Shown here in pieces: positions 1-9,144 of a stretch of DNA of 64,000 nt (the stretch's first letter is position 1; the number at the start of each line of letters is the position of its first letter). Source of the stretch: Sporolactobacillus putidus (lineage in GTDB: Bacteria; Bacillota; Bacilli; Bacillales; Sporolactobacillaceae); NCBI RefSeq assembly GCF_014647035.1, contig NZ_BMOK01000005.1:209407-273406 (forward strand). The letters are read 5' to 3'. Under the pieces are notes generated by a model. The model was not told the DNA's origin and ran no database searches. It worked only from the letters and a program-made list of their open reading frames with translations. The position numbers and the translations under genes are program-made.

Positions 1-1121
1 GGACGGGAGCGTCGGTGGGCAGCCAGTGGCTGGCTACACTGGCCAAAGGGACACAGGTAGACGTGGTCGGGACAAGCGGGAACTGGCTCCAGATCGCATA
101 TAAAGGCGGAATAGCGTATGTATCGGGAGACTATGTCCAGAAACCCGGGAGCACAAGTTCGTCGTCCCCCGCGCCGACCGCTTCCGATCCCTCTGCTCCT
201 GGTGGAACGGCACAAATGACATCCAGCAGTACAACGGGCATGATTACGACAGACGTCAATTTTCGCAAGGGGCCGGATACCACGTATGGAATCTATGAAG
301 TACTTCATGCGGGAACGACGGTTGAATGGCTGGCGGACGCGCCGAATGGATGGGTTAAAGTCAGCTATGGCGGAAATGACGGCTATGTTTACGGCGACTA
401 TGTCAAAAAGGAAACATCGACAACAACGCAATACGGAAATAAGGCTTACACAACGACGAATTATCCTCTTTCATTTTCACAGGCTCTCCAGGAAGAGCAG
501 CAGGTTAATCAGTCGTCCCAGCTTGCCTATTATCTCAATCCGAAGAATTTTACGGCAGGAACCCCAAGTTATTTTCAATTCTTGCAGTTGTCTTCACTGG
601 CCAACATCAGTCTTTCGGACATGAATGTTATTTTGTCCGGCAAGGGCATTTTATCCGGTTATGGATCGACCTTTATCGACGCCGCAAAGAAAAACGGTGT
701 GAATGAAGTCTATCTCGCCGCGCACGCCATGCTTGAAACTGGAAACGGAACATCAAACCTGGCAAACGGGATCGTTTATCAAGGGGTCAAAGTGTACAAT
801 ATGTTCGGGATCGGCGCTTTTGACCTGGATCCCGAAAATGCCGGGGCAGCGATGGCTTACAGCGAGGGTTGGACAACACCGGCGAAAGCGATCGAAGGCG
901 GAGCGGCCTGGATTGCAAAATATTATATATATAATCAGGCCTATCAGCAGGACACGCTGTACAAAATGCGCTGGAACCCCTCCGCCCTGGTTGCGGGCAG
1001 CGCAGCGCATCAATATGCGACGGATGTCGGATGGGCCGTCAAGCAGACACCGATGATCGACAGCATGTACAGCCAGATCGCAAAATACAATCTCGTGTTT
1101 GACGTTCCTCAATACAATTAA
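1..1121 (+). CDS. SH3b-domain N-acetylglucosaminidase (autolysin), 5' end cut by window
   Basis: Secreted cell-wall hydrolase that should cut the glycan strand of peptidoglycan. The frame is open to the left edge (first whole codon at base 3), so the signal peptide and N-terminus lie outside the window. Visible domains are the end of one bacterial SH3 repeat (to about base 145), a second SH3b repeat (about 245-395, with NFRKGPDTTYG and GYVYGDYV), a linker, and a glucosaminidase domain (about 640-1060) with the motif HAMLETGNGTS, whose Glu is the expected catalytic residue of the LytD/Atl family. SH3b repeats bind wall peptides. A strong hairpin terminator follows. Substrate linkage is inferred from the family. 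Confidence 0.9.
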   Translation, partial: TGASVGSQWLATLAKGTQVDVVGTSGNWLQIAYKGGIAYVSGDYVQKPGSTSSSSPAPTASDPSAPGGTAQMTSSSTTGMITTDVNFRKGPDTTYGIYEVLHAGTTVEWLADAPNGWVKVSYGGNDGYVYGDYVKKETSTTTQYGNKAYTTTNYPLSFSQALQEEQQVNQSSQLAYYLNPKNFTAGTPSYFQFLQLSSLANISLSDMNVILSGKGILSGYGSTFIDAAKKNGVNEVYLAAHAMLETGNGTSNLANGIVYQGVKVYNMFGIGAFDLDPENAGAAMAYSEGWTTPAKAIEGGAAWIAKYYIYNQAYQQDTLYKMRWNPSALVAGSAAHQYATDVGWAVKQTPMIDSMYSQIAKYNLVFDVPQYN

Positions 1122-1130
1122 TTAAAAAAA

Positions 1131-1168
1131 AAAGCGCCGGAAAGGACACCTTTTCCGCGCTTTTTTTG
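1131..1168. terminator. Bidirectional intrinsic terminator
   Basis: A GC-rich stem (AGCGCCGGAAAGG pairing with CCTTTTCCGCGCT around ACA) is flanked by an A-run on the left and a T-run on the right. It lies between the convergent autolysin gene and the LOG-family gene and can end both. Confidence 0.9.
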
Positions 1169-1184
1169 CATTTCAGAAATAAAG

Positions 1185-1769
1185 TTACTTGCTTAATTGC
1201 TTCCATTTGTTTCCAAGAACAGGAGGGACATAGGCTTCCATTTTATCAAGCAATGAATCCGGATCACCGGAAACCGTCAGCAGGCCAAGATGTGATTCAT
1301 TGGCAAAGCCCTGATCAATACTGTGGCGGATAAGTGCCAGGAGCGGATCGAAATAACCTGAAGCATTCAAGAGGCCGATCGGCTTTTGATGAAGTTCAAT
1401 CTGTGCCCAGCAAAGCATCTCAAAAAGTTCGTCAAAGGTGCCGATACCGCCCGGAAGCGCGATGAACGCGTCAGAAAGCTCATTCATTTTTTCCTTTCGG
1501 GCATGCATACCATTCACTTCAATCAGTTCGGTGAGATGAGAATGAGCCATTTCGCCGAGAACCAGGCCCTGGGGCATAACACCGATCACTTCTCCGCCGA
1601 GTGCAAGCACCCGGTCGGCGATCTCACCCATCAGGCCGACCGACGATCCTCCGTAAACAATCCGGAAGCCTCTGCGTACAATTGCCTCGCCCAGTTTACG
1701 CGCTTTTTCACGGTACTCCGGACGGTTTCCGAGGTTTGACCCCGCATAGATACAAATTGTTTTACCCAT
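1185..1769 (-). CDS. LOG family / TIGR00730 Rossmann-fold nucleotide monophosphate phosphoribohydrolase
   Basis: 194-residue cytosolic protein of the LOG (Lonely Guy) family, similar to B. subtilis YvdD. The N-terminus has the nucleotide-binding start CIYAGSNLGN, and the family signature PGGIGTFDELFE sits near residue 110, supplying the catalytic Arg/Glu region used to split ribose-5-phosphate from nucleoside monophosphates. Length fits the family. The ATG has the ribosome site GGGGGAGG a few bases upstream. It stands alone and converges on the autolysin gene. Its physiological substrate in this organism cannot be read from the sequence; family members are often annotated as cytokinin-activating or as lysine-decarboxylase-like, the latter wrongly. 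Confidence 0.9.
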   Translation of the reverse strand: MGKTICIYAGSNLGNRPEYREKARKLGEAIVRRGFRIVYGGSSVGLMGEIADRVLALGGEVIGVMPQGLVLGEMAHSHLTELIEVNGMHARKEKMNELSDAFIALPGGIGTFDELFEMLCWAQIELHQKPIGLLNASGYFDPLLALIRHSIDQGFANESHLGLLTVSGDPDSLLDKMEAYVPPVLGNKWKQLSK

Positions 1770-2019
1770 TCATTGCAACCTCCCCCGGATTAAACTTTAG
1801 AGAACCTTATAACATTGTATCGCAATTTTTTCACGGAATGCGGGGCAGGCAAAGAATCATTGAATATTTTTTACAGAAGAGCGCCACCCGCAGCGGTGCG
1901 AATTTTCTCACATTGGAGGAAAAGTGCGAATGCGAGACCGGTTTCAGGATAAGATTGATCTGAAAGGGCGGCGATGGAGTTCCCGATAACTTAAACAAGC
2001 CGCAAACAGGTAAAGAAAA

Positions 2020-2074
2020 ATCCCGTTCAGAGTTTCCTGACTGTGTCAGGCTTGTACTTACGGGATCATTTTTT
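2020..2074. terminator. Terminator between LOG gene and uppP
   Basis: Perfect 7-bp arms ATCCCGT (2020-2026) and ACGGGAT (2060-2066) enclose an inner CCTGA/TCAGG hairpin. T-rich tracts lie outside on both strands. It follows the 3' end of uppP on the minus strand. Confidence 0.7.
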
Positions 2075-2103
2075 ATTAATCTATTGTAAAACAGCGCGTT
2101 GAC

Positions 2104-2922
2104 TCAGGAAATAATCAGGTAGACAGCAAAGATTGCCGCAATGATGAAACGATAGACCGCAAACGGTACAAGCGTATAGCGTTTCAACAGTCCCATAAAG
2201 AAAACGATAGCCAGCATCGCCACGACAAAAGCAGTGATGAACCCGATGGCAAAGAGAGGCAAGTCGCTCATTTTCAGGAAAGACAGACTCTTGTAGAAAT
2301 CATAGCCGCTTGCACCGATCATCATTGGAACAGCAAGAATGAATGAGAATTCGGCAGACGTCTTACGGTCGGCGCCGGCGATCAATCCGCCGGCAATGGT
2401 CGATCCGGAACGGGAAAAACCGGGCCATAAAGAGAGACACTGAAAAAGCCCGATCTCAAACGCCTGAAAATAGGACAGCTGATCGAGAGAATGGCTTTCA
2501 TCATGGTGGGTCAAGCGCTCGGCAAAGATCATCAGAACACCGCCGGCAATGAGTCCGATCACTACATACATGGGCGAGAACAGCACGCTTTTAATAAAAT
2601 CACGCATCAGGAAGCCGAGAACGATGGCGGGAATACCCGCGATGATAAGGTGCAGCAGATTCAGGTGGGTCGGCCCGCTTGAGTGTTCGTTCGGGTACAG
2701 TCCGAATAAACTCCACAATCGTTTCCAGTAAAGAACAACAACCGCCATGATGGAACCTAATTGGATGATAACTTCAAACGTCTTTGCGGTATTGCTTGTA
2801 AAATGCAGCAGAGATCCTGCAAGAATGAGGTGACCTGTAGAAGAAACGGGTGCGAATTCGGTCAGGCCCTCTATTGCACCCATAATGATGCCGATGACAA
2901 TTTCAGCCAAAAGAATCACCAA
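2104..2922 (-). CDS. uppP: Undecaprenyl-diphosphatase UppP (BacA)
   Basis: Integral membrane enzyme that converts undecaprenyl diphosphate to undecaprenyl phosphate, recycling the lipid carrier of wall synthesis; overproduction gives bacitracin resistance. Both signature regions are present: [17 protein letters not shown] near the N-terminus (Glu-rich and PVSSTGH motifs) and [13 protein letters not shown] near residue 170 (catalytic PGxSRSxxT). About eight hydrophobic segments and 272 residues match the BacA type. The start is a GTG with a weak AAGG upstream. It is a single-gene unit with an extended -10 promoter on the minus strand. A key-residue loss was looked for and not found. Confidence 0.96.
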   Translation of the reverse strand: MVILLAEIVIGIIMGAIEGLTEFAPVSSTGHLILAGSLLHFTSNTAKTFEVIIQLGSIMAVVVLYWKRLWSLFGLYPNEHSSGPTHLNLLHLIIAGIPAIVLGFLMRDFIKSVLFSPMYVVIGLIAGGVLMIFAERLTHHDESHSLDQLSYFQAFEIGLFQCLSLWPGFSRSGSTIAGGLIAGADRKTSAEFSFILAVPMMIGASGYDFYKSLSFLKMSDLPLFAIGFITAFVVAMLAIVFFMGLLKRYTLVPFAVYRFIIAAIFAVYLIIS

Positions 2923-2972
2923 CCTTGACTTATGTTTTATACGCTGAGAGTTTTATAAATATATGCTTGTTT

Positions 2973-2980
2973 ATTATAGC
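2973..2980 (-). promoter_or_regulatory. Extended -10 promoter of uppP
   Basis: On the minus strand the sequence reads TGCTATAAT, an extended -10 hexamer, about 50 bases before the uppP start. A convincing -35 was not seen; TTTAAG at 16 bases is the best candidate. Confidence 0.5.
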
Positions 2981-3115
2981 ATAACCCCTTTTAACTTAAA
3001 TTGGCGGAACCGGCTGATTGAATTGAGGAAGGCTGAAATTCAGCTTTAACCTTCCGCTTGAATCAGGTTTTAAACGTGTTTCAGAATAGAAGTTAAAAAT
3101 AATTGTTTAAAAGGG

Positions 3116-3143
3116 TTGACTTATCTCACGGGCACTGTATAAT
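3116..3143 (+). promoter_or_regulatory. Sigma-A promoter of the arginine operon
   Basis: TTGACT (3116-3121), a 16-base spacer and a perfect TATAAT (3138-3143) precede the T-box leader. Transcription should begin near 3150, giving a leader of almost 580 bases before argC. Confidence 0.85.
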
Positions 3144-3200
3144 GAATAACACACAAGCCAGAATGAATTGAAAGATTGTTCATACAAACAGAAAACCAAT

Positions 3201-3497
3201 GAGAAAGAGAGTAACAGTTTGAAGCTGCTCAAGCGAGCCGGGAGGGTGGAAGCCGGTGCAGCCGATCGCTGTGAACCGCACTTTTGAGGTGACGGCCTGA
3301 AATCAGGAGTAGGGTCGGCCGGGTCGCTCCCGTTACAGAGAACCAAAGCAGATTCCTTATGAAGTGTGTTGTGCGGAAAGTCCGCTGATGCGGCCGCAGA
3401 AGCATCTCCACACCTTCGCAGGAATAATCAGAGTGGTACCGCGGGTAATGTGAACAACGCTCGTCTCTTTTAACAGTAAAAGAGGCGGGCGTTTTTT
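3201..3497 (+). promoter_or_regulatory. T-box riboswitch (tRNA-sensing leader), probably arginine-specific
   Basis: Class I T-box architecture: the stem I base GAGTAAC pairs with GTTAC near 3331; the distal part reads AGCGAGCC then GGTGGAAGCCGG; the T-box antiterminator motif AGTGGTACCGCGG lies at 3432-3444; an intrinsic terminator ends at 3497. Uncharged tRNA is expected to stabilise the antiterminator and let RNA polymerase reach argC. I could not fix the specifier codon from the fold: CGC (Arg) at 3325-3327, just before the base helix, fits the operon, while AUC at 3302-3304 would mean Ile. The arginine assignment rests on the downstream genes. Confidence 0.92.
3459..3497 (+). terminator. 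T-box intrinsic terminator
   Basis: CGCTCGTCTCTTTTA pairs with TAAAAGAGGCGGGCG around ACAG, followed by six Ts. This is the terminator half of the T-box switch. Confidence 0.9.
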
Positions 3498-3504
3498 AGT
3501 ACCA

Positions 3505-3561
3505 TTAGATAAGAAAAACTTGGCGAAGCCGATGGCCTGAGCCTTAGTTTTTCTTATACTA
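3505..3561 (+). repeat. Short form of dispersed palindromic element (copy E), terminator-like hairpin
   Basis: AAGAAAAACTTGGC and GCCTTAGTTTTTCTTATAC form a near-perfect hairpin with a T-rich 3' side. The same words (AACTTGGCGAAG, GAGCCTTAGTT) open the full-length repeats at 20434 and 52095. It lies between the T-box terminator and argC, so it would be a second obstacle to transcription in the arg leader. Confidence 0.75.
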
Positions 3562-3731
3562 GACACTTCTAATCTTTTATTTTTTATACTTCCTTATTTG
3601 GGCAACAAAGTTATCGGGGGACCTGGGACTCCTGAAAAAAATTTTTTACAGCAATCTTCATCTCTCTGAAGCGTCAGCTTAATAAATGAAGAGTGAAAAA
3701 AGCGAATGTTCTTAAACTGGAGGCTGTTCGG

Positions 3732-4769
3732 GTGAAAGCAGGTATTGTTGGTGCAAACGGTTATAGCGGAATTGAATTAATCCGGCTACTCATGAATCAT
3801 CCCCTTGTTGAACTGGAGATGCTCATCTCCCATTCGACGCAAGGTTCCGAGATTCAGCAGCTCTATCCGCATTTAACGGGTTTTCTGGACAGGAGGCTGG
3901 AAGATTTCGATGCGGATGAGCTCGCGAGGCGTACGGATGTCGTTTTTTTTGCCACACCGGCCGGCGTCAGCAAGGATCTGCTTCCGGAATGCCTGAAGCG
4001 GGGCCTGATCTGTATCGACTTGTCCGGTGATTTCCGCCTTAAAGATCCTGCAGCTTATGAAAAGTGGTATCAGCAGTCATCGGCAGACACGGCGCTCCTT
4101 AATGACGCGGTTTACGGCCTTTCGGAGATTAACCGAAGGCAGATCGCGGGGGCCAGGCTGATTGCCAATCCGGGCTGTTATCCGACAGCATCGCTGCTCG
4201 GGCTTGCGCCCGCTGTCAAAGACGGAGCCATTGATCTGGGTTCGATCATTATCGATGGAAAGTCGGGCGTGTCGGGATCGGGGAAAAGCATGGTCCCGGG
4301 AAACCTGTACTGCGAGGTAAACGAGAACGTGAAGGCTTATAAACTCGGCACCCACAAGCACACACCGGAAATTGAGCAGGCAGTTGCGGCGATGAGCGGA
4401 AAAAATGAAAGCATCACGTTCACGACGCATCTCATTCCGATGACCAGGGGACTCATGTGTACCATCTATGCCACGTTAGCAAAAGGTTATTCGACAAAAG
4501 AATTTCTCGAAATGTATGAACGTTTTTATGATAAATCCCCTTTTGTCAGAATCAGGCCGCTCGGCAGCTGGCCGTCGACAAAAGAGGTGGCAGGTTCTAA
4601 TTTTTGCGACATCGGATTAAATGTAGACGGCCGCTCGCGACGCCTGACGATTGTTTCTGTGATCGACAATGTGGTCAAAGGTGCGGCAGGCCAGGCCATC
4701 CAGAACTTAAATATTATTAAGGGATGGGACGAACAGACAGGACTCGCCCTTGCCCCGATCTATCCGTGA
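3732..4769 (+). CDS. argC: N-acetyl-gamma-glutamyl-phosphate reductase
   Basis: Third enzyme of arginine synthesis: NADPH-dependent reduction of N-acetylglutamyl-5-phosphate to the semialdehyde. The N-terminal Rossmann segment is GIVGANGYSG; the catalytic Cys lies in NPGCYPT (about residue 149); the C-terminal half carries the dimerisation and substrate domain. I place the start at GTG 3732, with TGGAGG eight bases upstream, giving 345 residues as usual for ArgC. The longer frame from 3693 adds a 13-residue tail without family support. First gene of the nine-gene arginine operon, behind the T-box. Confidence 0.96.
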   Translation: MKAGIVGANGYSGIELIRLLMNHPLVELEMLISHSTQGSEIQQLYPHLTGFLDRRLEDFDADELARRTDVVFFATPAGVSKDLLPECLKRGLICIDLSGDFRLKDPAAYEKWYQQSSADTALLNDAVYGLSEINRRQIAGARLIANPGCYPTASLLGLAPAVKDGAIDLGSIIIDGKSGVSGSGKSMVPGNLYCEVNENVKAYKLGTHKHTPEIEQAVAAMSGKNESITFTTHLIPMTRGLMCTIYATLAKGYSTKEFLEMYERFYDKSPFVRIRPLGSWPSTKEVAGSNFCDIGLNVDGRSRRLTIVSVIDNVVKGAAGQAIQNLNIIKGWDEQTGLALAPIYP

Positions 4770-4784
4770 GAGGAAGAGTAAAAA

Positions 4785-6011
4785 GTGGAAAATATGATTG
4801 AACAGCATGCAGAGCTGAAAGAAATAAAAGGCGGCAGCGTCGGATCGCCGAAAGGTTTTATCACCGGCGGGCAAAACATCGGCATGAGAAAGAGCAAGCC
4901 GGATATGGGCTGGATTTTTTCACAGAAGCCAGCGGCAGCGGCGGGTGTTTATACGACGAATCGTTTTCAGGCGGCTCCGCTGTCCGTGACGAAGGCGAGC
5001 ATTGCGGAAGAACAGACACTGCAGGCAATTCTGGTAAACACAGTCAGCGCGAATTCATGCACCGGTGAACAAGGCTTGGAAAATGCCTATACGACTAGAA
5101 AATGGATGGCGGATCACCTGGGGATTCCGGAACATGTCGTCGCTGTTGCCTCAACGGGCGTGATCGGGCTTCAGCTGCCAATGGATAAAATGCGGAAGGG
5201 TATTGAAAACATTTCTTTGAGCGGATCGGACGCATTGTTTGAGCAAGCCATACTGACGACGGATACGAAAGCGAAACACCTGGCCGTGCAGTGTGTGATC
5301 GACGGCAAGACGGTGACCATTGGCGGTGCGTGCAAAGGGTCGGGCATGATTCATCCGAATATGGCGACGATGCTGGGCTTTGTCACAACAGACGCTGCGG
5401 TTGATCCTGCTGATCTGAAGACGGCGCTGAAGACGGTGACCGACCGGACGTTCAACCGGATCACAGTCGACGGAGACACAAGTACGAACGACATGGTGCT
5501 GGTTATGGCAAACGGCATGGCTGAAAATAAAAGATTGACGGTAAAGCATCCTGATTGGCCGATTTTTCTCTCAGGTTTAAAAGCAGTCTGCCAGGGCCTT
5601 GCAAAATATATCGCCGGTGACGGAGAAGGCGCAACAAAGCTGATCGAAGTGCGGGTGAGCGGCGCTAGGGATGAGAAATCGGCCGAAGCGATCAGTAAAA
5701 CAATCGTCGGATCAAGCTTGGTGAAGACCGCCGTCTTCGGCAGCGATGCCAACTGGGGCCGGATTATCTGCGCCATAGGTTACAGCGGCGAACCCTTTGA
5801 TCTGGAAAAAGTATCACTGACTCTGGGTGAAATTGTCATGTTTGAGCATGGCATGCCGGTTTCTTTTAATGAAGAGGAGGCCAAGAGCTATCTTGACGGG
5901 AACAACATTGTGATTAAGGCAAACCTTGGTGAGGGAGACGGCGAAGCTGTTGCCTGGGGATGCGATTTGACCTATAACTATGTAAAAATCAATGCGTCTT
6001 ACCGCTCATGA
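4785..6011 (+). CDS. argJ: Bifunctional glutamate N-acetyltransferase / ornithine acetyltransferase
   Basis: ArgJ moves the acetyl group from N-acetylornithine to glutamate, closing the acetyl cycle; bifunctional forms also use acetyl-CoA. The self-cleavage site MATMLGF is present, with the nucleophile Thr near residue 196 splitting alpha and beta chains. The 408-residue length fits. GTG 4785 has GAGGAAG nine bases upstream; ATG 4794 is an alternative. Only 15 bases separate it from argC. No separate argA or argE gene is in the operon, which agrees with the cyclic pathway; whether it is mono- or bifunctional cannot be told from sequence alone. Confidence 0.96.
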   Translation: MENMIEQHAELKEIKGGSVGSPKGFITGGQNIGMRKSKPDMGWIFSQKPAAAAGVYTTNRFQAAPLSVTKASIAEEQTLQAILVNTVSANSCTGEQGLENAYTTRKWMADHLGIPEHVVAVASTGVIGLQLPMDKMRKGIENISLSGSDALFEQAILTTDTKAKHLAVQCVIDGKTVTIGGACKGSGMIHPNMATMLGFVTTDAAVDPADLKTALKTVTDRTFNRITVDGDTSTNDMVLVMANGMAENKRLTVKHPDWPIFLSGLKAVCQGLAKYIAGDGEGATKLIEVRVSGARDEKSAEAISKTIVGSSLVKTAVFGSDANWGRIICAIGYSGEPFDLEKVSLTLGEIVMFEHGMPVSFNEEEAKSYLDGNNIVIKANLGEGDGEAVAWGCDLTYNYVKINASYRS

Positions 6012-6045
6012 AACCCGCTCGGCATCATTTTACAGGAGGTGTGCA

Positions 6046-6849
6046 ATGAACCGTTATCTGGTTATTAAATGCGGAGGAAGTGTTTTCGACAAACTGACAC
6101 CGGCGTTTTTTGAAAGCATTCAAAAGATCCGTGAAGAGGGAGAATGGATGCCGGTGATTGTTCACGGCGGCGGACCGGCGATTTCACAGATGCTGGAAAA
6201 GCTTTCGATTCCAACCGTTTTTCATCAAGGACTGCGGGTTACGACTCAGGAAGTTCTTGACGTTGCCGAAATGGTGCTGAGCGGAACGATGAACAAAAAA
6301 ATGGTTTCCAATATTTGTACCGCCGGCGGCAGGGCTGTCGGCCTGAGCGGGATCGATGCCCGTCTGTTCACGGCGGAACCGATTGCTTTAAAGAAGTTAG
6401 GCTATGTTGGCGAGATTGTTTCGGTTGAGACGACGGTGATCACTTGTCTCTGCGAACAGGGATTCATACCTGTTATTTCACCGGTGTCGATGGATACGGA
6501 AGGACAGCATTACAATATCAATGCCGATCAGGCCGCGGCCGCCATTGCCGGCGCCCTGAATGGCAGACTCTGTTTTGTCAGTGACGTTCCGGGAATTCTC
6601 ATTAAGCATAACGGGAAGATGAAGCGGCTCAAACAGGTCTCCGACCGGGAGATTACGAGATTAATCGAAACGAAGAAGATCAGCGGAGGCATGATACCGA
6701 AAGTCACAGCTGCGGTGGCCAGTCTGAAGCAGCACGTTCCCGAGGTTGTGATTGTTAATGGCATGAAACCGGAATGCCTCATTGATTACACGAAAGGCGT
6801 CCAGGTTGGCACAAAAATTTTTCTTGAAGAGGAGGCTCTCCATGCTTAA
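6046..6849 (+). CDS. argB: Acetylglutamate kinase
   Basis: Phosphorylates N-acetylglutamate with ATP, the second step of the pathway. Amino-acid-kinase fold motifs are clear: KCGGSV at the N-terminus, VHGGGPAIS for the phosphate loop, and NINADQAAAAIAG near the ATP site. ATG 6046 has AGGAGGT five bases upstream, which decides against the longer frame starting at 5992 that overlaps argJ. 267 residues, slightly longer than the usual 258. It lacks the N-terminal extension typical of arginine-inhibited hexameric enzymes, so feedback control by arginine is not evident here. Its stop overlaps the argD start. Confidence 0.96.
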   Translation: MNRYLVIKCGGSVFDKLTPAFFESIQKIREEGEWMPVIVHGGGPAISQMLEKLSIPTVFHQGLRVTTQEVLDVAEMVLSGTMNKKMVSNICTAGGRAVGLSGIDARLFTAEPIALKKLGYVGEIVSVETTVITCLCEQGFIPVISPVSMDTEGQHYNINADQAAAAIAGALNGRLCFVSDVPGILIKHNGKMKRLKQVSDREITRLIETKKISGGMIPKVTAAVASLKQHVPEVVIVNGMKPECLIDYTKGVQVGTKIFLEEEALHA

Positions 6850-8035
6850 CATAAAATCAGCTGAAGAAGTTTTTCCGGTGATGTCGGCTTACGGGCGTTT
6901 TCCCATTACCGTTGTCAAAGGAAAGGGCAGTTACGTCTGGGATGATGAAGGAAAAAAATATCTGGATTACACGGCGGGTATCGCCGTGCTGGCGCTCGGC
7001 CATGTGCCCGATGCAGTCGAAACCGTTCTGAAAAAGCAGCTGGATACCCTTTGGCACTGCTCAAATCTTTTTCATATTGCGTCCCAGGAAAAACTGGCTG
7101 CGATGCTGACCGATCTCTCGTGCTGCGATCAGGTATTCTTCTGCAACAGCGGAGCGGAGGCCAACGAAGGTGCGATCAAGCTTGCTCGCCGCTATGCACA
7201 TTTGATTAAGCATAAAGAAAACGGACATATCGTCACATTCGACCATTCCTTCCACGGACGGACGATGGCCACGCTGACGGCGACGGCTCAGGAAAAAATC
7301 CAGAACGGATTCGGCCCCCTTGTCCCCGGGTTCCGCTATCTACCCTATAATAGCGAAGAAGCCATTCAGGCAATAGCTGAAGATCCGGATTGTATCGCCG
7401 TCATGCTGGAGATGGTTCAAGGCGAAGGCGGCGTCTTGCCGGCTGATGAGACATGGGTCAAGGCGCTCAGCAAAGTGTGCGGCGAGAAGGGGATTCTGCT
7501 GATCGTGGATGAAGTCCAGACAGGCATCGGCCGCACAGGTACACTGTTCGCCTACGAACAGTATGGCATTGAACCCGATGTGGTCACGGTTGCAAAAGCG
7601 CTTGGTTCAGGCATCCCGATCGGCGCCGTTCTTGCCAAAAAGGAAGTTTCCCAGGTTTTCACACCGGGCACGCATGGATCCACCTTTGGCGGAAATCCGT
7701 TTGCAACAGCAGCGGGTGTGGCGACGCTTGAGGCTTTTGAGAAGCAGAATGTGCTGGAGCAATGCAGCAAAAACGCAGCCAGCCTGACAAATAAACTGAA
7801 TGAACTTAAGGAAAAACATCCCGATGCGATTCAAAGTGTCCGCGGGAAGGGGCTTCTGATCGGTGTAGCGACCTTTGCACCGGCCATCGATATTGTCAAT
7901 CAGATGAGAGAAAAACATCAGGTTCTGATTCTGACTGCCGGAAAAAATGTGCTGCGCATCCTGCCGCCGCTGATAACGAATGAAAATGAAATCAATTATT
8001 TTATAAACGCATTGGATCAGGTTCTGGGAGATTAA
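6842..8035 (+). CDS. argD: Acetylornithine aminotransferase
   Basis: PLP-dependent class III aminotransferase that makes N-acetylornithine from the semialdehyde and glutamate. Seen: CNSGAEANEGAIKLAR (PLP phosphate region), LLIVDEVQTGIGRTG (PLP ring Asp), and AKALGSGIPIGA with the Schiff-base Lys near residue 252. ATG 6842 overlaps the argB stop by eight bases and has GAGGAGG upstream, so the two are translationally coupled; the frame from 6782 is too long. 397 residues. Related enzymes for GABA or ornithine share the fold, but the operon settles the role. Confidence 0.95.
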   Translation: MLNIKSAEEVFPVMSAYGRFPITVVKGKGSYVWDDEGKKYLDYTAGIAVLALGHVPDAVETVLKKQLDTLWHCSNLFHIASQEKLAAMLTDLSCCDQVFFCNSGAEANEGAIKLARRYAHLIKHKENGHIVTFDHSFHGRTMATLTATAQEKIQNGFGPLVPGFRYLPYNSEEAIQAIAEDPDCIAVMLEMVQGEGGVLPADETWVKALSKVCGEKGILLIVDEVQTGIGRTGTLFAYEQYGIEPDVVTVAKALGSGIPIGAVLAKKEVSQVFTPGTHGSTFGGNPFATAAGVATLEAFEKQNVLEQCSKNAASLTNKLNELKEKHPDAIQSVRGKGLLIGVATFAPAIDIVNQMREKHQVLILTAGKNVLRILPPLITNENEINYFINALDQVLGD

Positions 8036-8052
8036 GTGAAAGGGGCGTGCTG

Positions 8053-9144
8053 ATGATGGAAAAGGGATATCTGCTTTTGGAGTCCGGTGAGCTGTTCTCC
8101 GGTATACGCGTCGGCCGGCACACCTCCGTTATGGGAGAAATTGTTTTTAATACGAGCATGACCGGATACCAGGAAATCATGACCGATCCTTCCTACGCCG
8201 GCCAGATCATGACGTTCTGCTATCCGCTGATTGGCAATTACGGCGTTAATCTGCATGACAGCGAACACGGCCGCATCCATATGCAGGGCGTTATTTTTAA
8301 TAACCTCTGTTCACTTCCAAGCCATTATCAATCGATAAAAACCGTCGATGAATGGCTGAAACAGTCCGGGGTGCCGGGACTCGCAGGAGTCGATACACGG
8401 GCGATTGTGAAAAGGGTGCGGAAGACCGGGACGATGAAGGCGATCATCAGCGGCACACCTGAAGTCGCGGCTGATGAATGGAAAAAGCCGCTGCCCCGGG
8501 ATGTTGTCGGCCTTGTCTCGACGAAGCAGATACACGTTTATGAAGGAGCCGGACCGCATGTCGTTCTGATCGATTACGGATACAAAAAGTCGATGCTGAC
8601 GGCGCTGATTGAAGGCGGCTGCAAGGTCACGGTTGTCCCTTATAACACGTCATACGAAACTGTCTCGGCACTTCACCCGGACGGTGTGATGCTCAGCAAC
8701 GGCCCTGGTGACCCGCTTCAGCTTCAGCCCCTGTTTGGTGAGCTGAAAAAAATCACTTCCGAGTATCCGACGCTGGGGATCTGTCTCGGACATCAGCTCA
8801 TTGCCCTCGCCTACGGGGCGAAAACCGGGAAACTGCTTTACGGCCACCGGGGCGCGAATCACCCAGTCAAAGAGATAACGACAGGCAAGGTATGGATGAC
8901 TTCGCAGAATCACAGCTATGTGGTGGAGAAGGGCAGTATTGACAGCCGCGCTTTTACCGTTACTTATCTAAACGTGAACGACGGTTCAGTGGAGGGACTG
9001 AAGCATAAAGAACTTCCGATTGAAACCGTGCAGTTCCATCCGGAAGCCCATCCCGGTCCGCAGGATACGCATCCCGTATTCCGGCGGTTCATTGAAATGA
9101 TTAAACAGAACAAGGGTGAAGCGACTCATGCCGTTACGTACTGA
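8053..9144 (+). CDS. carA: Carbamoyl-phosphate synthase small subunit (glutaminase)
   Basis: Class I glutamine amidotransferase subunit that delivers ammonia to CarB for carbamoyl phosphate. The C-terminal domain has the nucleophile motif LGICLGHQL and the His/Glu pair in QFHPEAHPGP; the N-terminal CPSase domain begins GYLLLESGELFSG. I take ATG 8053, seven bases after AAAGGGG, over GTG 8047, which sits on the ribosome site. Being inside the arginine operon, this is the arginine-linked synthase; a pyrimidine-linked copy, if any, is outside the window. Its 3' end overlaps carB by 17 bases. Confidence 0.95.
   Translation: MMEKGYLLLESGELFSGIRVGRHTSVMGEIVFNTSMTGYQEIMTDPSYAGQIMTFCYPLIGNYGVNLHDSEHGRIHMQGVIFNNLCSLPSHYQSIKTVDEWLKQSGVPGLAGVDTRAIVKRVRKTGTMKAIISGTPEVAADEWKKPLPRDVVGLVSTKQIHVYEGAGPHVVLIDYGYKKSMLTALIEGGCKVTVVPYNTSYETVSALHPDGVMLSNGPGDPLQLQPLFGELKKITSEYPTLGICLGHQLIALAYGAKTGKLLYGHRGANHPVKEITTGKVWMTSQNHSYVVEKGSIDSRAFTVTYLNVNDGSVEGLKHKELPIETVQFHPEAHPGPQDTHPVFRRFIEMIKQNKGEATHAVTY

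Noticed and set aside
1930-1989. 19-codon frame with GGAGG upstream (MRDRFQDKIDLKGRRWSSR)
   Set aside because: Too short, no family, and no promoter seen; a chance frame is at least as likely.
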